Positions 34,011 to 42,666 of a stretch of DNA of 64,000 nucleotides are shown here, piece by piece; position 1 is the first letter of the stretch; each line of letters opens with the position of its first letter. Under the pieces are notes generated by a model. It was not told the origin of the DNA. It worked only from the letters and a program-made list of their open reading frames with translations, and searched no databases. The DNA is from CAYMZZ01 sp046297935 (GTDB lineage: Bacteria > Bacteroidota > Bacteroidia > Chitinophagales > Chitinophagaceae): contig JBKBHA010000003.1 in the NCBI GenBank assembly GCA_046297935.1, positions 124,001 through 188,000 of the forward strand, in the 5' to 3' direction. The translations under genes and the position numbers were made by a program.

Positions 34011-34472
34011 ATGAAATCAATTTTAGTTTGCTTAGCCATCAGCATGACTATTGTTGCCTGCAACAATGCCGCCAAGCCTGAGCCGAAAGAAACGCAGGTG
34101 AACCCTGCAGCCGAAAACGAAAAACTGGTTCGCCAGCTATTCGATCATTTCAATAAACATGAATGGGATAAAATGGCTTCGCTGTATGCCGATACAGCAG
34201 AATTCAAAGATCCCGCCTGGGGCCAGGAAATCAGGAAGCAAAGTCACCAGGACATAGTAGGGCACTACTCGCAGCTGCAAAGCTTTCTTCCCAATATTGC
34301 CATCAGCTCGCTAACACTATATCCATCCGGCGACAAACATATCATTGCCGAATTCGTATCTACCGGCAGCTCCCCCGGCAGCATGACGATCAGCGTTCCC
34401 ATTTGTACCATATTCACGATCGAGAATGGGAAGATCCTGAAGGATTATACGTACTATGATAATGCGAATTGA
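34011..34472 (+). CDS. SnoaL/NTF2-like lipoprotein
   Basis: This 153-residue lipoprotein has a signal MKSILVCLAISMTIVAC (C17) and a mature domain of the NTF2/SnoaL alpha-beta barrel type (LVRQLFDHFNKHEWDKMASLY, ADTAEFKDPAWG). Proteins of this fold bind small molecules or act as isomerases or cyclases, and no catalytic residue can be assigned here. The start at 34011 fits the signal. It is followed at once by composite repeat 3. Confidence 0.8.
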   Translation: MKSILVCLAISMTIVACNNAAKPEPKETQVNPAAENEKLVRQLFDHFNKHEWDKMASLYADTAEFKDPAWGQEIRKQSHQDIVGHYSQLQSFLPNIAISSLTLYPSGDKHIIAEFVSTGSSPGSMTISVPICTIFTIENGKILKDYTYYDNAN

Positions 34473-34732
34473 CGGGGTGAGAGGTGAAAGGTGAGAAGTG
34501 AAAGGTGGATCGTGTTAAATTGGCGGAAAGTGAAAACCATTTACTGTTCGCGTGCTTCAAAGCAATGCGGCAGTTCTGTTCTCACTGATGACACAGATTT
34601 ACACAGATTATTGTCTCACGTTTTATCTGTCACCTCTCACCTCTCACCTCTCACCTCTCACCTCTCACCTTTCACCTTTCACTTCTTACCTTTCACTTCT
34701 TACCTTTCACTTCTCACCTCTCACCTCTCACG
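34473..34732. repeat. Composite repeat 3: heptamer arrays with a partial ATCTGCG-family centre
   Basis: The left array (34475-34506) is GTGAGAG/GTGAAAG. The right array (34624-34732) is a long run of CTCTCAC/CTTTCAC/CTTCTTAC units. Between them, 34532-34609 holds half of the palindromic repeat, including a 27-bp stretch identical to composite repeat 2 and the TTCTGTTCTCACTGATGACACAG end. It fills the gap between two convergent genes. Confidence 0.82.
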
Positions 34733-34736
34733 TGTC

Positions 34737-35147
34737 TCAAAGCACCGCATGCACATTAGCCCTCCACCTCAACCCGTTTGGATAAATAAAATGAATACAG
34801 ACGGCGATCATAAGTATGTTGAACTCTATCCCGTTTCTACCAGCTCCAACCACATACCATCCATTGGGCAAATGAACCATTAGTATGCCAGCAATCAACA
34901 CGACTATTGTTGCCCAGGCGGCCCAGCTTACGAACCTGTTCATCAAAAAACATATGGCCGCCAGCACGTGCGACAATTTGATGAGCCAGGCTACCGGCAG
35001 GCCAGCAGGCGAAAAACCTGCTTCGTTCAGGTAGTATTCACCAAATTCATAGACCCCGCCATTAAACATGCCAGGCACACTGTGCATAAGAAGAATCACC
35101 GCCATGGTAAGGCGCAATATCAGGTTGGGAGATTGAATAAAACTCAT
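34737..35147 (-). CDS. DoxX-like membrane protein
   Basis: This 136-residue protein has four membrane segments and the DoxX-like opening LILRLTMAVILLMHSVPGMF. The small acidic motif region and the segment GAGRNGIEFNILMIAVC are as in DoxX proteins. The group is loosely linked to redox and membrane oxidation systems, but no firm function is known. It is convergent with the SnoaL-like gene across the repeat block. Confidence 0.78.
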   Translation of the reverse strand: MSFIQSPNLILRLTMAVILLMHSVPGMFNGGVYEFGEYYLNEAGFSPAGLPVAWLIKLSHVLAAICFLMNRFVSWAAWATIVVLIAGILMVHLPNGWYVVGAGRNGIEFNILMIAVCIHFIYPNGLRWRANVHAVL

Positions 35148-35242
35148 AGAAACAGTTTAACAGTTTTACGCGGCCATTTCTATTACAAACGGGACCAGGC
35201 AAACCCCTATTATCTTAGGCAAAATTTTCCCTTAAAAACAGA

Positions 35243-35264
35243 AATGCCTGGCGTGCCAGGCATT
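35243..35264. terminator. Terminator between the DoxX-like gene promoter and the barrel gene
   Basis: A near-perfect palindrome AATGCCTGGC-GT-GCCAGGCATT is followed by TTTCTT and preceded by an A-rich run. It lies 78 bp beyond the stop of the reverse-strand barrel gene at 35342, with a T-rich run on its strand. Confidence 0.7.
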
Positions 35265-35341
35265 TTCTTGTTGCGATGGACAACCTGGCCCGGCAACTAC
35301 CTGCTCACTGCTAAACAGGCACTATATAACCCGCCTTTACC

Positions 35342-35872
35342 TTAGAATTTTACTGCCAGCCCCAGTCGCGCATTGGTAGATCCAATGGCGCCGAGCTCGA
35401 CAAAACCGCCCAGTTTTTCATTGAAATAATATTTTCCGCCCAAAAAGCCTCCAATGTATATACCACTGCCATAGCTATCCTTTAGCGTGCTCCCATTGTA
35501 ATCATCTTTCCAGGAAAATACCCTATAGCCGATGGTAGGACCCAGATACAGATCGATTTTTGGATTGGAAATATTCAAAGCCTCATTTGCATGCCAGGAA
35601 GCACGGGCACCAATATACAGGGCGGTAAATTTAAAGGAACTACCCGCCCCGCCATACTTGGTAGACAGAAAATCGATATTAGGTCCCACGCTGAACTGGT
35701 CATTAATGCCAATTTCAAAAGATGCACCGATAGGAATTCCTCCACTGTAATAGGAGTTTACACCAATACCCACATTCAACAGTTTATCAGCTTTGCTGAA
35801 TGCAGCATCCTGCGACCAGGAGCTCAGACTCATAATTCCTATACATAATAACAAGAGAACTGTTCTTTTCAT
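35342..35872 (-). CDS. Outer-membrane beta-barrel protein
   Basis: This 176-residue protein has a signal peptide (MKRTVLLLLCIGIMSLSSWSQ) and repeated amphipathic strands (LLNVGIGVNSYY, SVGPNIDFLSTKYG, GIYIGGFLGGKYYF). It ends in NARLGLAVKF, the terminal aromatic typical of outer-membrane barrels. Its ATG overlaps the stop of the upstream gene (TAATG), so the two are coupled. Function unknown. Confidence 0.78.
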   Translation of the reverse strand: MKRTVLLLLCIGIMSLSSWSQDAAFSKADKLLNVGIGVNSYYSGGIPIGASFEIGINDQFSVGPNIDFLSTKYGGAGSSFKFTALYIGARASWHANEALNISNPKIDLYLGPTIGYRVFSWKDDYNGSTLKDSYGSGIYIGGFLGGKYYFNEKLGGFVELGAIGSTNARLGLAVKF

Positions 35873-36312
35873 TATATCGCTTTTTTGTTTATTGAATTTG
35901 TTTGTAGCCATTTTAGCTGAGCACTCTGGTCCTCTTTATAAAGAACCAGGCTTTGAAATCGCCAGGGAACAGATGCATATCCTGCATCAACCAACCAGAT
36001 GAAGCGGTTACCCGATTCGTCGCTGGCAAATAAGAATTGGCCGTTTTCCGAATAATTCAGGCTCATTGCTGCTTTTTTTGACAGCGGTAACCTATACAGC
36101 ACCTCGCTATTCCTGCTGTCTACGATCAACACTACCGCGCCGGGCATTGCCAGCGCCTCGATAGTTGTTCCGGTTAATTCGGCCCGGCAAACGGCTGTCG
36201 ACTGTAACCAGGCCCGGCGGGTTGGCGTGCTGTTTTCAACAACTGAATTAATTGGGAGGATTCTTCCTAACCAACTAAACAGCGAGTTCTTCCACACTAC
36301 ACTAAGTCCCAT
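35872..36312 (-). CDS. Hypothetical protein with a beta-propeller-like fragment
   Basis: This 146-residue protein contains LNYSENGQFLFASDESGNRFIWLVDAG and VVLIVDSRNSEVLYRLPL, which look like one or two blades of a WD40/lactonase-type beta-propeller. A full propeller would need about 300 residues, so this is a fragment or a different fold. There is no clear signal peptide. It overlaps the start of the barrel gene by one base (TAATG). The low match to a known family makes the annotation tentative. Confidence 0.55.
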   Translation of the reverse strand: MGLSVVWKNSLFSWLGRILPINSVVENSTPTRRAWLQSTAVCRAELTGTTIEALAMPGAVVLIVDSRNSEVLYRLPLSKKAAMSLNYSENGQFLFASDESGNRFIWLVDAGYASVPWRFQSLVLYKEDQSAQLKWLQTNSINKKAI

Positions 36313-36329
36313 ACATCGATGGCTTTCGT

Positions 36330-36743
36330 TTACTCAAATAAGTGTACAATCGACGCCGTCAAAAAAGCATCTTCCGTAAATGATTGTGACTCGACCACCC
36401 GGTCATTGACCAGAATTTCCATTTTCAACGTTCCATTGCCAGAACAGGATACACCCATTGAAGCATTGTCGTAACGGTTCACCGTACGATCGAATGCTAC
36501 CGTAAAGGGGAAACTTTGGTTAGATACTCCGGTTGTGCCACCAGTTTCATTGGTATACCCAACTGCCAGATTGGTGAAATTGCCCGAAGTCAGTGTTATA
36601 CGGTAACGGATCGAAACCGTTTTAGGGTAAGAAGAGCCGCCATCGTCATCGTCCTTACTGCAGGAAACCGACATAGTGACAACCGATAGCAAAAAGATCA
36701 GGCTTAGCAGGCGCATAAGCGAAGGGACACGGTAAAACTTCAT
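36330..36743 (-). CDS. Lipoprotein of unknown function
   Basis: This 137-residue protein has a lipoprotein signal ending in VTMSVSC (C28). The following run SKDDDDGG is a Bacteroidota-type acidic export tract for surface lipoproteins. The mature part is a small beta-sandwich-like domain of about 100 residues. An alternative start at M10 (MRLLSLIFLL) is possible. It is the first of three reverse-strand genes here. Function unknown. Confidence 0.75.
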   Translation of the reverse strand: MKFYRVPSLMRLLSLIFLLSVVTMSVSCSKDDDDGGSSYPKTVSIRYRITLTSGNFTNLAVGYTNETGGTTGVSNQSFPFTVAFDRTVNRYDNASMGVSCSGNGTLKMEILVNDRVVESQSFTEDAFLTASIVHLFE

Positions 36744-36928
36744 AGATTAAAGCTTTTGATAATTAGGTTATTTGACGTGTGAAATTAAATGCGCGATGTT
36801 GCTACTTTTATCCTTCGATCTTTGTATTTCCAACTACTGGTTTTCCGGTATTTTATAAGCCTAAATGTTAAAACTGCATCTGAACCTTTATTTTTAGCCG
36901 TTCACGTGTTAAAGCAAACCTCCATATC

Positions 36929-38947
36929 ATGACTAAGAGCGGCTGGCTCCTGCTTTTTGGCCTGCTTTCGGCTGTGGCCGGGAAGACTCAGATATTTTAT
37001 TCCCTTGGCGACGACTCAGCCCGTCTGCAAAAGTTGCAGCAACAGGCAGAAAACGCTGGCGACAGCATGCGTAGCTGGTATCTGTTACGACTTTCCAAGC
37101 TGAGTTTGCTGGTGGGTGATAGTGCAAAAGCAATATCCTATCTCAGGGAAGGAACCAGACTGGCCGAATCATATCCCTTTCTGAAAGCGGCTTCGTTGCA
37201 TTTTGAATCGGTACAGTTTTATGGTAAAAGGGATCCCGAAGAAATTGGCGCCTGGCTATTGAAGGCCGACAGCGCACTGGCACCCTTTCAACAGCAGGAA
37301 GCATTGAATATTCGTTCAATGATCTGGCTCGACTATGGATTATTGCAACAAATACGCAGCAGCGAGCAGGGCGCCATGGATGCTTTTCTCAACAAAGCAC
37401 TTCCGCTGGCCCGCGAGGCGAAGGATGCTTTCAGTATTGGAATTATCAACAAAGCAATTGGCATTTTGCTAATGAATGCCGAACAACGCAACAAAGCCAC
37501 CGCTTATTTCGATGAAGCTATCCGGCAAATCAGCCGCGCCAGCGACGATAACCCGGTTAAGCTGGAAAACCTTGCCGAACTCTGGATATTTCATGCTGAA
37601 AACGACGCCATGCGCATGCGACTCGATTCGGCCAGAACCAGCCTGGACTGGGCAGCCAGGATCCTGCGGCCCTATCCAAACACCGGGCTTTATCTGCCAT
37701 TTTACTATGCCGAAGGAACCATCTACAGTCAGGCCGGTGATCTAAAGAACGCAGCGGCCAGTTTTCAAAAAGGAATTGATAAGAATCTGAAACTCCATGG
37801 CGGCAGCAACCTGCTGGTCAATCGCCTTCGCTCTGGATTGTACACTACCCGAATGAAGGAAGGCAAATATGCTCAGGCAATTCCTATACTTCTTCAACTA
37901 ATCAATGACCCGGCCTTGCTGGTAATAGACAAGAAGTTATTTTATCGCGACCTCTATAGCTGTACTCGAAAGCTGAGTCGCTGGAAAGATGCCGCAGAAT
38001 GGGCTGAAAAATACATGCAGCTAAGCGATAGTTTGTACGAATCAAATTACCAGGCCGCGGTACTCAATCTCGAAGCCCGTTACCAGGCTTCTGAAAAAGA
38101 AAATGTGATTGCCCGGCTTGAGGCGGCGAGTTTACAAAGCAGTCTGAAAAATCGCGCAAACCGTCAATGGATTTGGTTTCTCTCAATCATTAGTTTATTA
38201 CTAATGATACTGGCGGCATTGGGGCTCATTTATTTTCGTAGCAACAAAAAACTGGCCGCACAAAAGCTACTCAACTACCAGCAGCAGCTCAGAGATATGG
38301 AGCAGCAGCAACAACTGGAAATTGCCAGGGCCCTGCTCGATGGAGAGGAGCGCGAACGCAAACGACTGGCTGGCGATTTACACGATGGGTTGGGTGGGAT
38401 GCTGGCTGCCGTAAAATTTAATCTCACCCGCCTCGCCCCTCAACAGGAACTTCAGACGAACCAAAACGAATTGCCCAGGATTATACAGCAACTGGACAAC
38501 TCAGTGAACGAACTTCGTCGCATTGCCCGCAATATGATGCCCGAAACCCTGGTGAATGCCGGTTTGGAAACGGCTTTGCGTGATCTTTGCGAATCGTTGA
38601 TCACCGATCGGTTAAATATCCACTTTCAGGCTTTCGGTCTTCAACCAGGTTTACCACAGGATGCACAAACCACCGTGTATCGAATGGTACAGGAGCTGCT
38701 GGCTAATGCCATACGTCATTCAGGTGCCAGTGCCATACTCGTGCAGTGTAGTCAGAACAAAAACAATTTCTATATTACTGTTGAAGACGACGGAAAAGGA
38801 TTTAATGCCGAAGAGGCATTTCGGCAAGGAGGAATGGGACTTAAAAACCTCCGAAACCGGGTAGAATATCTTAAAGGACAAATGGACATTCATGCAGCAA
38901 ACGGAGAAGGCAGCACAATCAATATCGAATTTCATGTACCGGCCTAA
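36929..38947 (+). CDS. Sensor histidine kinase with TPR sensor region (NarL-type)
   Basis: This 672-residue protein has a signal or anchor at the N-terminus and a TPR-like helical periplasmic region (about 30-385). A membrane segment lies at about 411-433 (WIWFLSIISLLLMILAALGL). A HisKA_3 dimerisation domain has the phospho-accepting histidine in LAGDLHDGLGGML, and the HATPase domain shows QELLANAIRHSG and EDDGKGF. It should phosphorylate the response regulator whose start overlaps its 3' end by 14 bp. The signal is unknown. TPR-containing kinases of this design are common in Bacteroidota. Confidence 0.92.
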   Translation: MTKSGWLLLFGLLSAVAGKTQIFYSLGDDSARLQKLQQQAENAGDSMRSWYLLRLSKLSLLVGDSAKAISYLREGTRLAESYPFLKAASLHFESVQFYGKRDPEEIGAWLLKADSALAPFQQQEALNIRSMIWLDYGLLQQIRSSEQGAMDAFLNKALPLAREAKDAFSIGIINKAIGILLMNAEQRNKATAYFDEAIRQISRASDDNPVKLENLAELWIFHAENDAMRMRLDSARTSLDWAARILRPYPNTGLYLPFYYAEGTIYSQAGDLKNAAASFQKGIDKNLKLHGGSNLLVNRLRSGLYTTRMKEGKYAQAIPILLQLINDPALLVIDKKLFYRDLYSCTRKLSRWKDAAEWAEKYMQLSDSLYESNYQAAVLNLEARYQASEKENVIARLEAASLQSSLKNRANRQWIWFLSIISLLLMILAALGLIYFRSNKKLAAQKLLNYQQQLRDMEQQQQLEIARALLDGEERERKRLAGDLHDGLGGMLAAVKFNLTRLAPQQELQTNQNELPRIIQQLDNSVNELRRIARNMMPETLVNAGLETALRDLCESLITDRLNIHFQAFGLQPGLPQDAQTTVYRMVQELLANAIRHSGASAILVQCSQNKNNFYITVEDDGKGFNAEEAFRQGGMGLKNLRNRVEYLKGQMDIHAANGEGSTINIEFHVPA

Positions 38948-39581
38948 GGAAAAAATAAATATTGCTATTGTAGACGATCATCCTATCGTCATTGAAGGCA
39001 TGCAAAAGGTGTTGATGCAGGCTTACAGTTATGTTACAGCTATTTGCTTTACCACCGGAAGCAGCTTCATGGAGTTTATTCAAAAAAATCCGGAATCGAC
39101 CGATATAGTTTTACTTGATATTACACTGGGCGATACCAACGGTATTGATCTTTGTAAACAAATTAAAACGACGGCTCCTTCGGTGATTGTACTGGCGTTT
39201 AGCAATCACAACGAGCGAAGCAGCATTATGCGCATGCTGCAAAATGGTGCCAGCGGATACCTGCTCAAGAATGCCTCGGCCGAGGAACTGATACAGTGTA
39301 TTGACGATGCACTGAATGGACAGGTAGCCTTAAGCAAAGAAGCCCGCGAAATTGTGGCGAGACCACAACTGAGTGACCTGCGGACGGCACCAGTTATTAC
39401 GAAACGTGAAAAAGAAATTCTGCGACTCATAGCTGATGGCGAAACAAGCGCCAGCATTGGAGAGAAACTTCATCTCAGCCCATTAACGATAGAAACTCAC
39501 CGGCGCAATCTGATGCAAAAATTCGAAGTAAAAAATGTTGCCGCGCTTATCCGCGAGGTGGTTTCACAAAATTTAATTTAA
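38934..39581 (+). CDS. NarL/LuxR-family response regulator
   Basis: This 215-residue regulator has a receiver domain (IAIVDDHPIVIEG, phosphorylation site D in IVLLDITLGDTNG, lysine in YLLKNAS). The LuxR-type DNA-binding domain (ITKREKEILRLIADG...SPLTIETHRRNL) lies at about 150-212. It is the evident partner of the kinase just upstream, with overlapping genes (start at 38934 inside the kinase end at 38947). Target genes are not visible nearby; the methyltransferase gene lies downstream across a palindromic repeat. Confidence 0.93.
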   Translation: MYRPKEKINIAIVDDHPIVIEGMQKVLMQAYSYVTAICFTTGSSFMEFIQKNPESTDIVLLDITLGDTNGIDLCKQIKTTAPSVIVLAFSNHNERSSIMRMLQNGASGYLLKNASAEELIQCIDDALNGQVALSKEAREIVARPQLSDLRTAPVITKREKEILRLIADGETSASIGEKLHLSPLTIETHRRNLMQKFEVKNVAALIREVVSQNLI

Positions 39582-39591
39582 GGCAATTTTA

Positions 39592-39722
39592 ATCTGCGCC
39601 ATCTGCGTAAAAAATCTGCGCAATCTGCGGGAACAGAACAGCTGCGACCAGCGAAAGTCTAAAAATCGATCAGTTTTCCGTTCCCGCAGATTGCGCAGAT
39701 TTTTTACGCAGATGGCGCAGAT
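39592..39722. repeat. ATCTGCG-family perfect palindrome
   Basis: The arms 39592-39634 and 39680-39722 are 43-bp perfect inverted repeats with a 45-nt spacer. Each arm has four ATCTGCG heptamers (spacings 9, 13 and 9) and then GGGAAC. It lies ten bases after the response-regulator stop and 38 bp before the next ATG. There is no heptamer array at the flanks. Confidence 0.9.
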
Positions 39723-39760
39723 CATTGATGCAAATCCGACCTTTGAATTAATCGTTTTAC

Positions 39761-40354
39761 ATGAATCCAGATCAGACAAAAGAGAAAGAGTTTTGGAACA
39801 ATCGCTGGCAAAATGGAGAAACAGGCTGGGATATCGGCTATGCCGCTCCTGCTATTGCACAATACATGCAAACTTACTCCCGTAAAAATGCTGCTATCCT
39901 CATTCCGGGTTGTGGCAACGCCTACGAAGCAGAGGAGCTGATAAAGCAGGGCTTTACCAATATCACACTGATAGATATTGCGCCTGAAGCTGTACAACGC
40001 ATCCAACAGAAATTTGCAGGTAACTCCTCCGTACAGGTACTGCTCGGTAATTTTTTTGATCTGGAAGGAAATTTTGATCTTATACTCGAACAAACTTTTT
40101 TCTGCGCCATTCCTCCCGCAAGTCGAAAGGAATATGTAGAAAAAGCTGTCTCACTCCTCGCTTCCGGGGGTATACTTGCCGGCCTGTTGTTTAACCGGCA
40201 GTTTGATCAGGCAGGTCCGCCCTATGGTGGCACTGAAAATGAATACCGTAGCTTATTCAGTCCCTGGTTTCATATTCTTAAAATGGAACCCTGCTACAAC
40301 AGCATTCCCCCAAGGGCCGGATCAGAATTGTTTATTGAAATGGTAAAAAAATAA
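39761..40354 (+). CDS. SAM-dependent methyltransferase, TPMT-like
   Basis: This 197-residue class I methyltransferase is of the thiopurine/TPMT-like type. It shows FWNNRWQNGETGWDIGYAAPA, SAM-binding motif I ILIPGCGNAYEAEEL, DIAPEAV and the motif EQTFFCAIPP. Proteins of this family methylate small sulfur, selenium or tellurium compounds or other nucleophiles, so the substrate is not fixed. It is followed by a 13-bp-spaced TTAGCTAA cluster ahead of imuA. Confidence 0.85.
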   Translation: MNPDQTKEKEFWNNRWQNGETGWDIGYAAPAIAQYMQTYSRKNAAILIPGCGNAYEAEELIKQGFTNITLIDIAPEAVQRIQQKFAGNSSVQVLLGNFFDLEGNFDLILEQTFFCAIPPASRKEYVEKAVSLLASGGILAGLLFNRQFDQAGPPYGGTENEYRSLFSPWFHILKMEPCYNSIPPRAGSELFIEMVKK

Positions 40355-40394
40355 TCTCCACTATCATTAAAAGCAGTCGGATTTACTAATTTTA

Positions 40395-40424
40395 TTAGCT
40401 AATTTAGCTAAATAAATTAGCTAA
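40395..40424 (+). promoter_or_regulatory. Three TTAGCTAA palindromes upstream of imuA
   Basis: Three copies of the 8-bp palindrome TTAGCTAA start at 40395, 40404 and 40417, 16 bp before the imuA ATG. This is a plausible operator for a damage-response repressor of the mutasome genes, but the binding protein is not identified. Confidence 0.6.
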
Positions 40425-40439
40425 CCGAATTGCATTTTT

Positions 40440-41153
40440 ATGCCATGTACTTCCGTATTTGAACGTCTGAAAAGGGAAATGCTTCAGCTTCAGGGCTTCC
40501 GCCCCCTCGCTGGCAATGCGCTGGTAGATGCTTCGCTGGGCCCTATTCGGGAAGCTTTTCCGGATGCCCGTTTTCCCCTTGGTGCGGTTCATGAATGGAT
40601 CAGCGATAATGCCTGGGTAGATGCCGCCAACTGTGGCTTTATCAGCCATATTCTCTCCGGTTTGATGCAGCAGGGTGGTACCTGCATCTGGATCAGCAAA
40701 GAGCGAAAGATATTTCCCCCGGCCCTGCTGGGTTTTGGCATACAACCACAGCAAATCATATTTGTAGACCTGCTTCGCGAACGCGATATATGTTGGGCAA
40801 TGGAAGAATCACTGCATTGCGAAGGGCTCTCAGCAGTGGTAGGTGAGTTGCGCGATATTGATTTTACCGGATCACGCCGACTGCAACTGGCAGTTGAGCA
40901 AAGTCGTGTAACAGGTTTTTTATTGCGTAAACGCAGTGGAACCAGCACCGCGGTATCACGCTGGCGCATCAGTCCTGTACCCAGTCAGCTACCGGATGAT
41001 TTACCCGGAGTAGGCTTTACACGCTGGAAAGTAGAACTGTTGAAAGCACGCAATGGCCTGCCGGGCACCTGGATGGTGGAATATAAAAACCAGATGCTCC
41101 AACCACTCAGTCATACCGACACGCTGTCTGTTCCCATCCGTAAAACAGGTTGA
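40440..41153 (+). CDS. imuA: ImuA-like protein of the ImuABC mutasome
   Basis: This 237-residue protein is the RecA/SulA-like first component found beside ImuB and DnaE2. It has PLGAVHEWISDNAW and a RecA-like core (GGTCIWISKERKIFPPALLGFG, QIIFVDLLRERDICWAMEESL) without a clear P-loop. In other bacteria ImuA partners ImuB and DnaE2 in error-prone synthesis past lesions and is damage-induced. ImuB starts one base after its stop. Confidence 0.88.
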   Translation: MPCTSVFERLKREMLQLQGFRPLAGNALVDASLGPIREAFPDARFPLGAVHEWISDNAWVDAANCGFISHILSGLMQQGGTCIWISKERKIFPPALLGFGIQPQQIIFVDLLRERDICWAMEESLHCEGLSAVVGELRDIDFTGSRRLQLAVEQSRVTGFLLRKRSGTSTAVSRWRISPVPSQLPDDLPGVGFTRWKVELLKARNGLPGTWMVEYKNQMLQPLSHTDTLSVPIRKTG

Positions 41154-41154
41154 A

Positions 41155-42657
41155 ATGAAACGTCGCTTTGTGTCGATATGGTTTACTCATTTGCTTACCG
41201 ACTGGTACACTCGCAGGCAGGCAACGCTATCCCAAAAATCATTTGTACTGGCGGCCCCAGACCATGGTCGTATGCGAGTAGTAGCAGCCAATAAAAAAGC
41301 ACAGCATTTTGGTGTAAAAACCGGAATGGCGGTAGCCGATGCAAAAGCGCTGGCACCGGAATTGGAGGTACTACCACATCAACCAGGGCAAAATGAAAAA
41401 TTATTACACTTACTTGGCCAATGGTGCATTCGCTATACGCCTGCTGTAGCAATTGACCTGCCCGATGGATTGCTGATGGATGTAAGCGGTTGTGCTCAGC
41501 TATGGGGAGGAGAGGAAGCTTATTTGAATGATATAGAAGAGCGAATTAAAAAAACAGGATACCAGGTGCGAACGGCTATTGCCGACAGCATTGGAACCGC
41601 ATGGGCGATCAGCCACTATGCTGACCAACAGCGATTTGTTGCTGTCGGCAACATGCTTGATTCGTTGAGACCACTGCATCCGGCTGCCCTACGTCTTTCT
41701 CCTCCCATCGTGGAAAAACTTTTAAAACTGGGTCTGCGGCAGATTGGAAGTTTTATTGGCATGCAAAGAACTGCCCTGCGCCGGCGCTTTGGTAACGAAC
41801 TGCTGCTTCGACTTGATCAGGCACTCGGATTTTCGCCGGAAGAACCCCAATGGTTACAGGAACCTCAACCCTACCAGGAACGGCTTCCCTGCCTAGAGCC
41901 AATCGTTACAGCCAAAGGAATTGAAATTGCCCTGCAACAACTGCTGAACGACATCTGCAACCGACTGAAAAAAGAAGGAAAAGGACTTAGAAACTGTAGT
42001 CTCCGCGCTTTTCGTACCGATGGACGTGTAGAAGAAATAGAAATTGGCACCAGTCGCGCTACACATGCAAGCGCTCACCTATTTCGCCTCTTTGAATTAA
42101 AAATTGAAAAACTGGCGCCAGGGCCAGGCATCGAATTATTCCTGCTCTCTGCCACTAAAACAGAAGAGCTGCAGGCACAGCAGGAATCGATCTGGAAAAA
42201 TAAAGCTGTTTTAGACGACCATATCCTGATGGAACTGGTAGACCGAATAACCAATAAACTCGGAGGCGGAATCATTCACCGTTACCTTCCCGAGCAAAGC
42301 TACTGGCCGGAAAGATCTATACGCCCTGCCATTGAATTAAATGAATTGCCAGCCTGGCCCTGGCAGCTCGACCGACCGCGACCCCTTCAATTGCTGAGCC
42401 GCCCGGAGCCCATTACTGTTTCAGCCCCTATTCCCGACTATCCACCCATGCTATTTCGCTACAGGGGTGTGGTACACCAGGTAAAAAAAGCCGATGGACC
42501 CGAACGAATTGAAAGAGAGTGGTGGATAGAACAGGGCGATCACCGCGACTATTATACGGTGGAAGATGAAGAAGGCAGACGGTTTTGGATATTTCGTCAG
42601 GGACATTATGGTACTGAATTAAATCCGAAATGGTTTGTACATGGAATTTTTGCTTAA
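41155..42657 (+). CDS. imuB: ImuB, inactive Y-family polymerase of the mutasome
   Basis: This 500-residue Y-family homologue links DnaE2 to the sliding clamp. It has the recognisable MDVSGCAQLWGG segment, a Y-family fingers/palm region and a C-terminal ImuB-type domain. In place of the catalytic Asp of the first polymerase motif it has VSIWFTHLLTDW, consistent with the loss of catalytic acids known for ImuB. It starts one base after imuA and ends nine bases before dnaE2, so it is clearly within one operon. Confidence 0.9.
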   Translation: MKRRFVSIWFTHLLTDWYTRRQATLSQKSFVLAAPDHGRMRVVAANKKAQHFGVKTGMAVADAKALAPELEVLPHQPGQNEKLLHLLGQWCIRYTPAVAIDLPDGLLMDVSGCAQLWGGEEAYLNDIEERIKKTGYQVRTAIADSIGTAWAISHYADQQRFVAVGNMLDSLRPLHPAALRLSPPIVEKLLKLGLRQIGSFIGMQRTALRRRFGNELLLRLDQALGFSPEEPQWLQEPQPYQERLPCLEPIVTAKGIEIALQQLLNDICNRLKKEGKGLRNCSLRAFRTDGRVEEIEIGTSRATHASAHLFRLFELKIEKLAPGPGIELFLLSATKTEELQAQQESIWKNKAVLDDHILMELVDRITNKLGGGIIHRYLPEQSYWPERSIRPAIELNELPAWPWQLDRPRPLQLLSRPEPITVSAPIPDYPPMLFRYRGVVHQVKKADGPERIEREWWIEQGDHRDYYTVEDEEGRRFWIFRQGHYGTELNPKWFVHGIFA

Positions 42658-42666
42658 TCCGCAGCT

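Noticed and set aside
34491..34883. Frames through heptamer repeats (HLSPLTSHL-type protein)
   Set aside because: The repeated residues simply reflect the 7-bp array and overlap a DoxX gene on the other strand.
34737..35147. Assignment of the DoxX-like gene to a known thiosulfate or terpene pathway
   Set aside because: Only the membrane layout is visible. No partner enzyme lies nearby.
41155..42657. Reading imuB as an active DNA polymerase IV (dinB)
   Set aside because: The first catalytic motif has lost its Asp, and the gene is locked between imuA and dnaE2, which defines ImuB.
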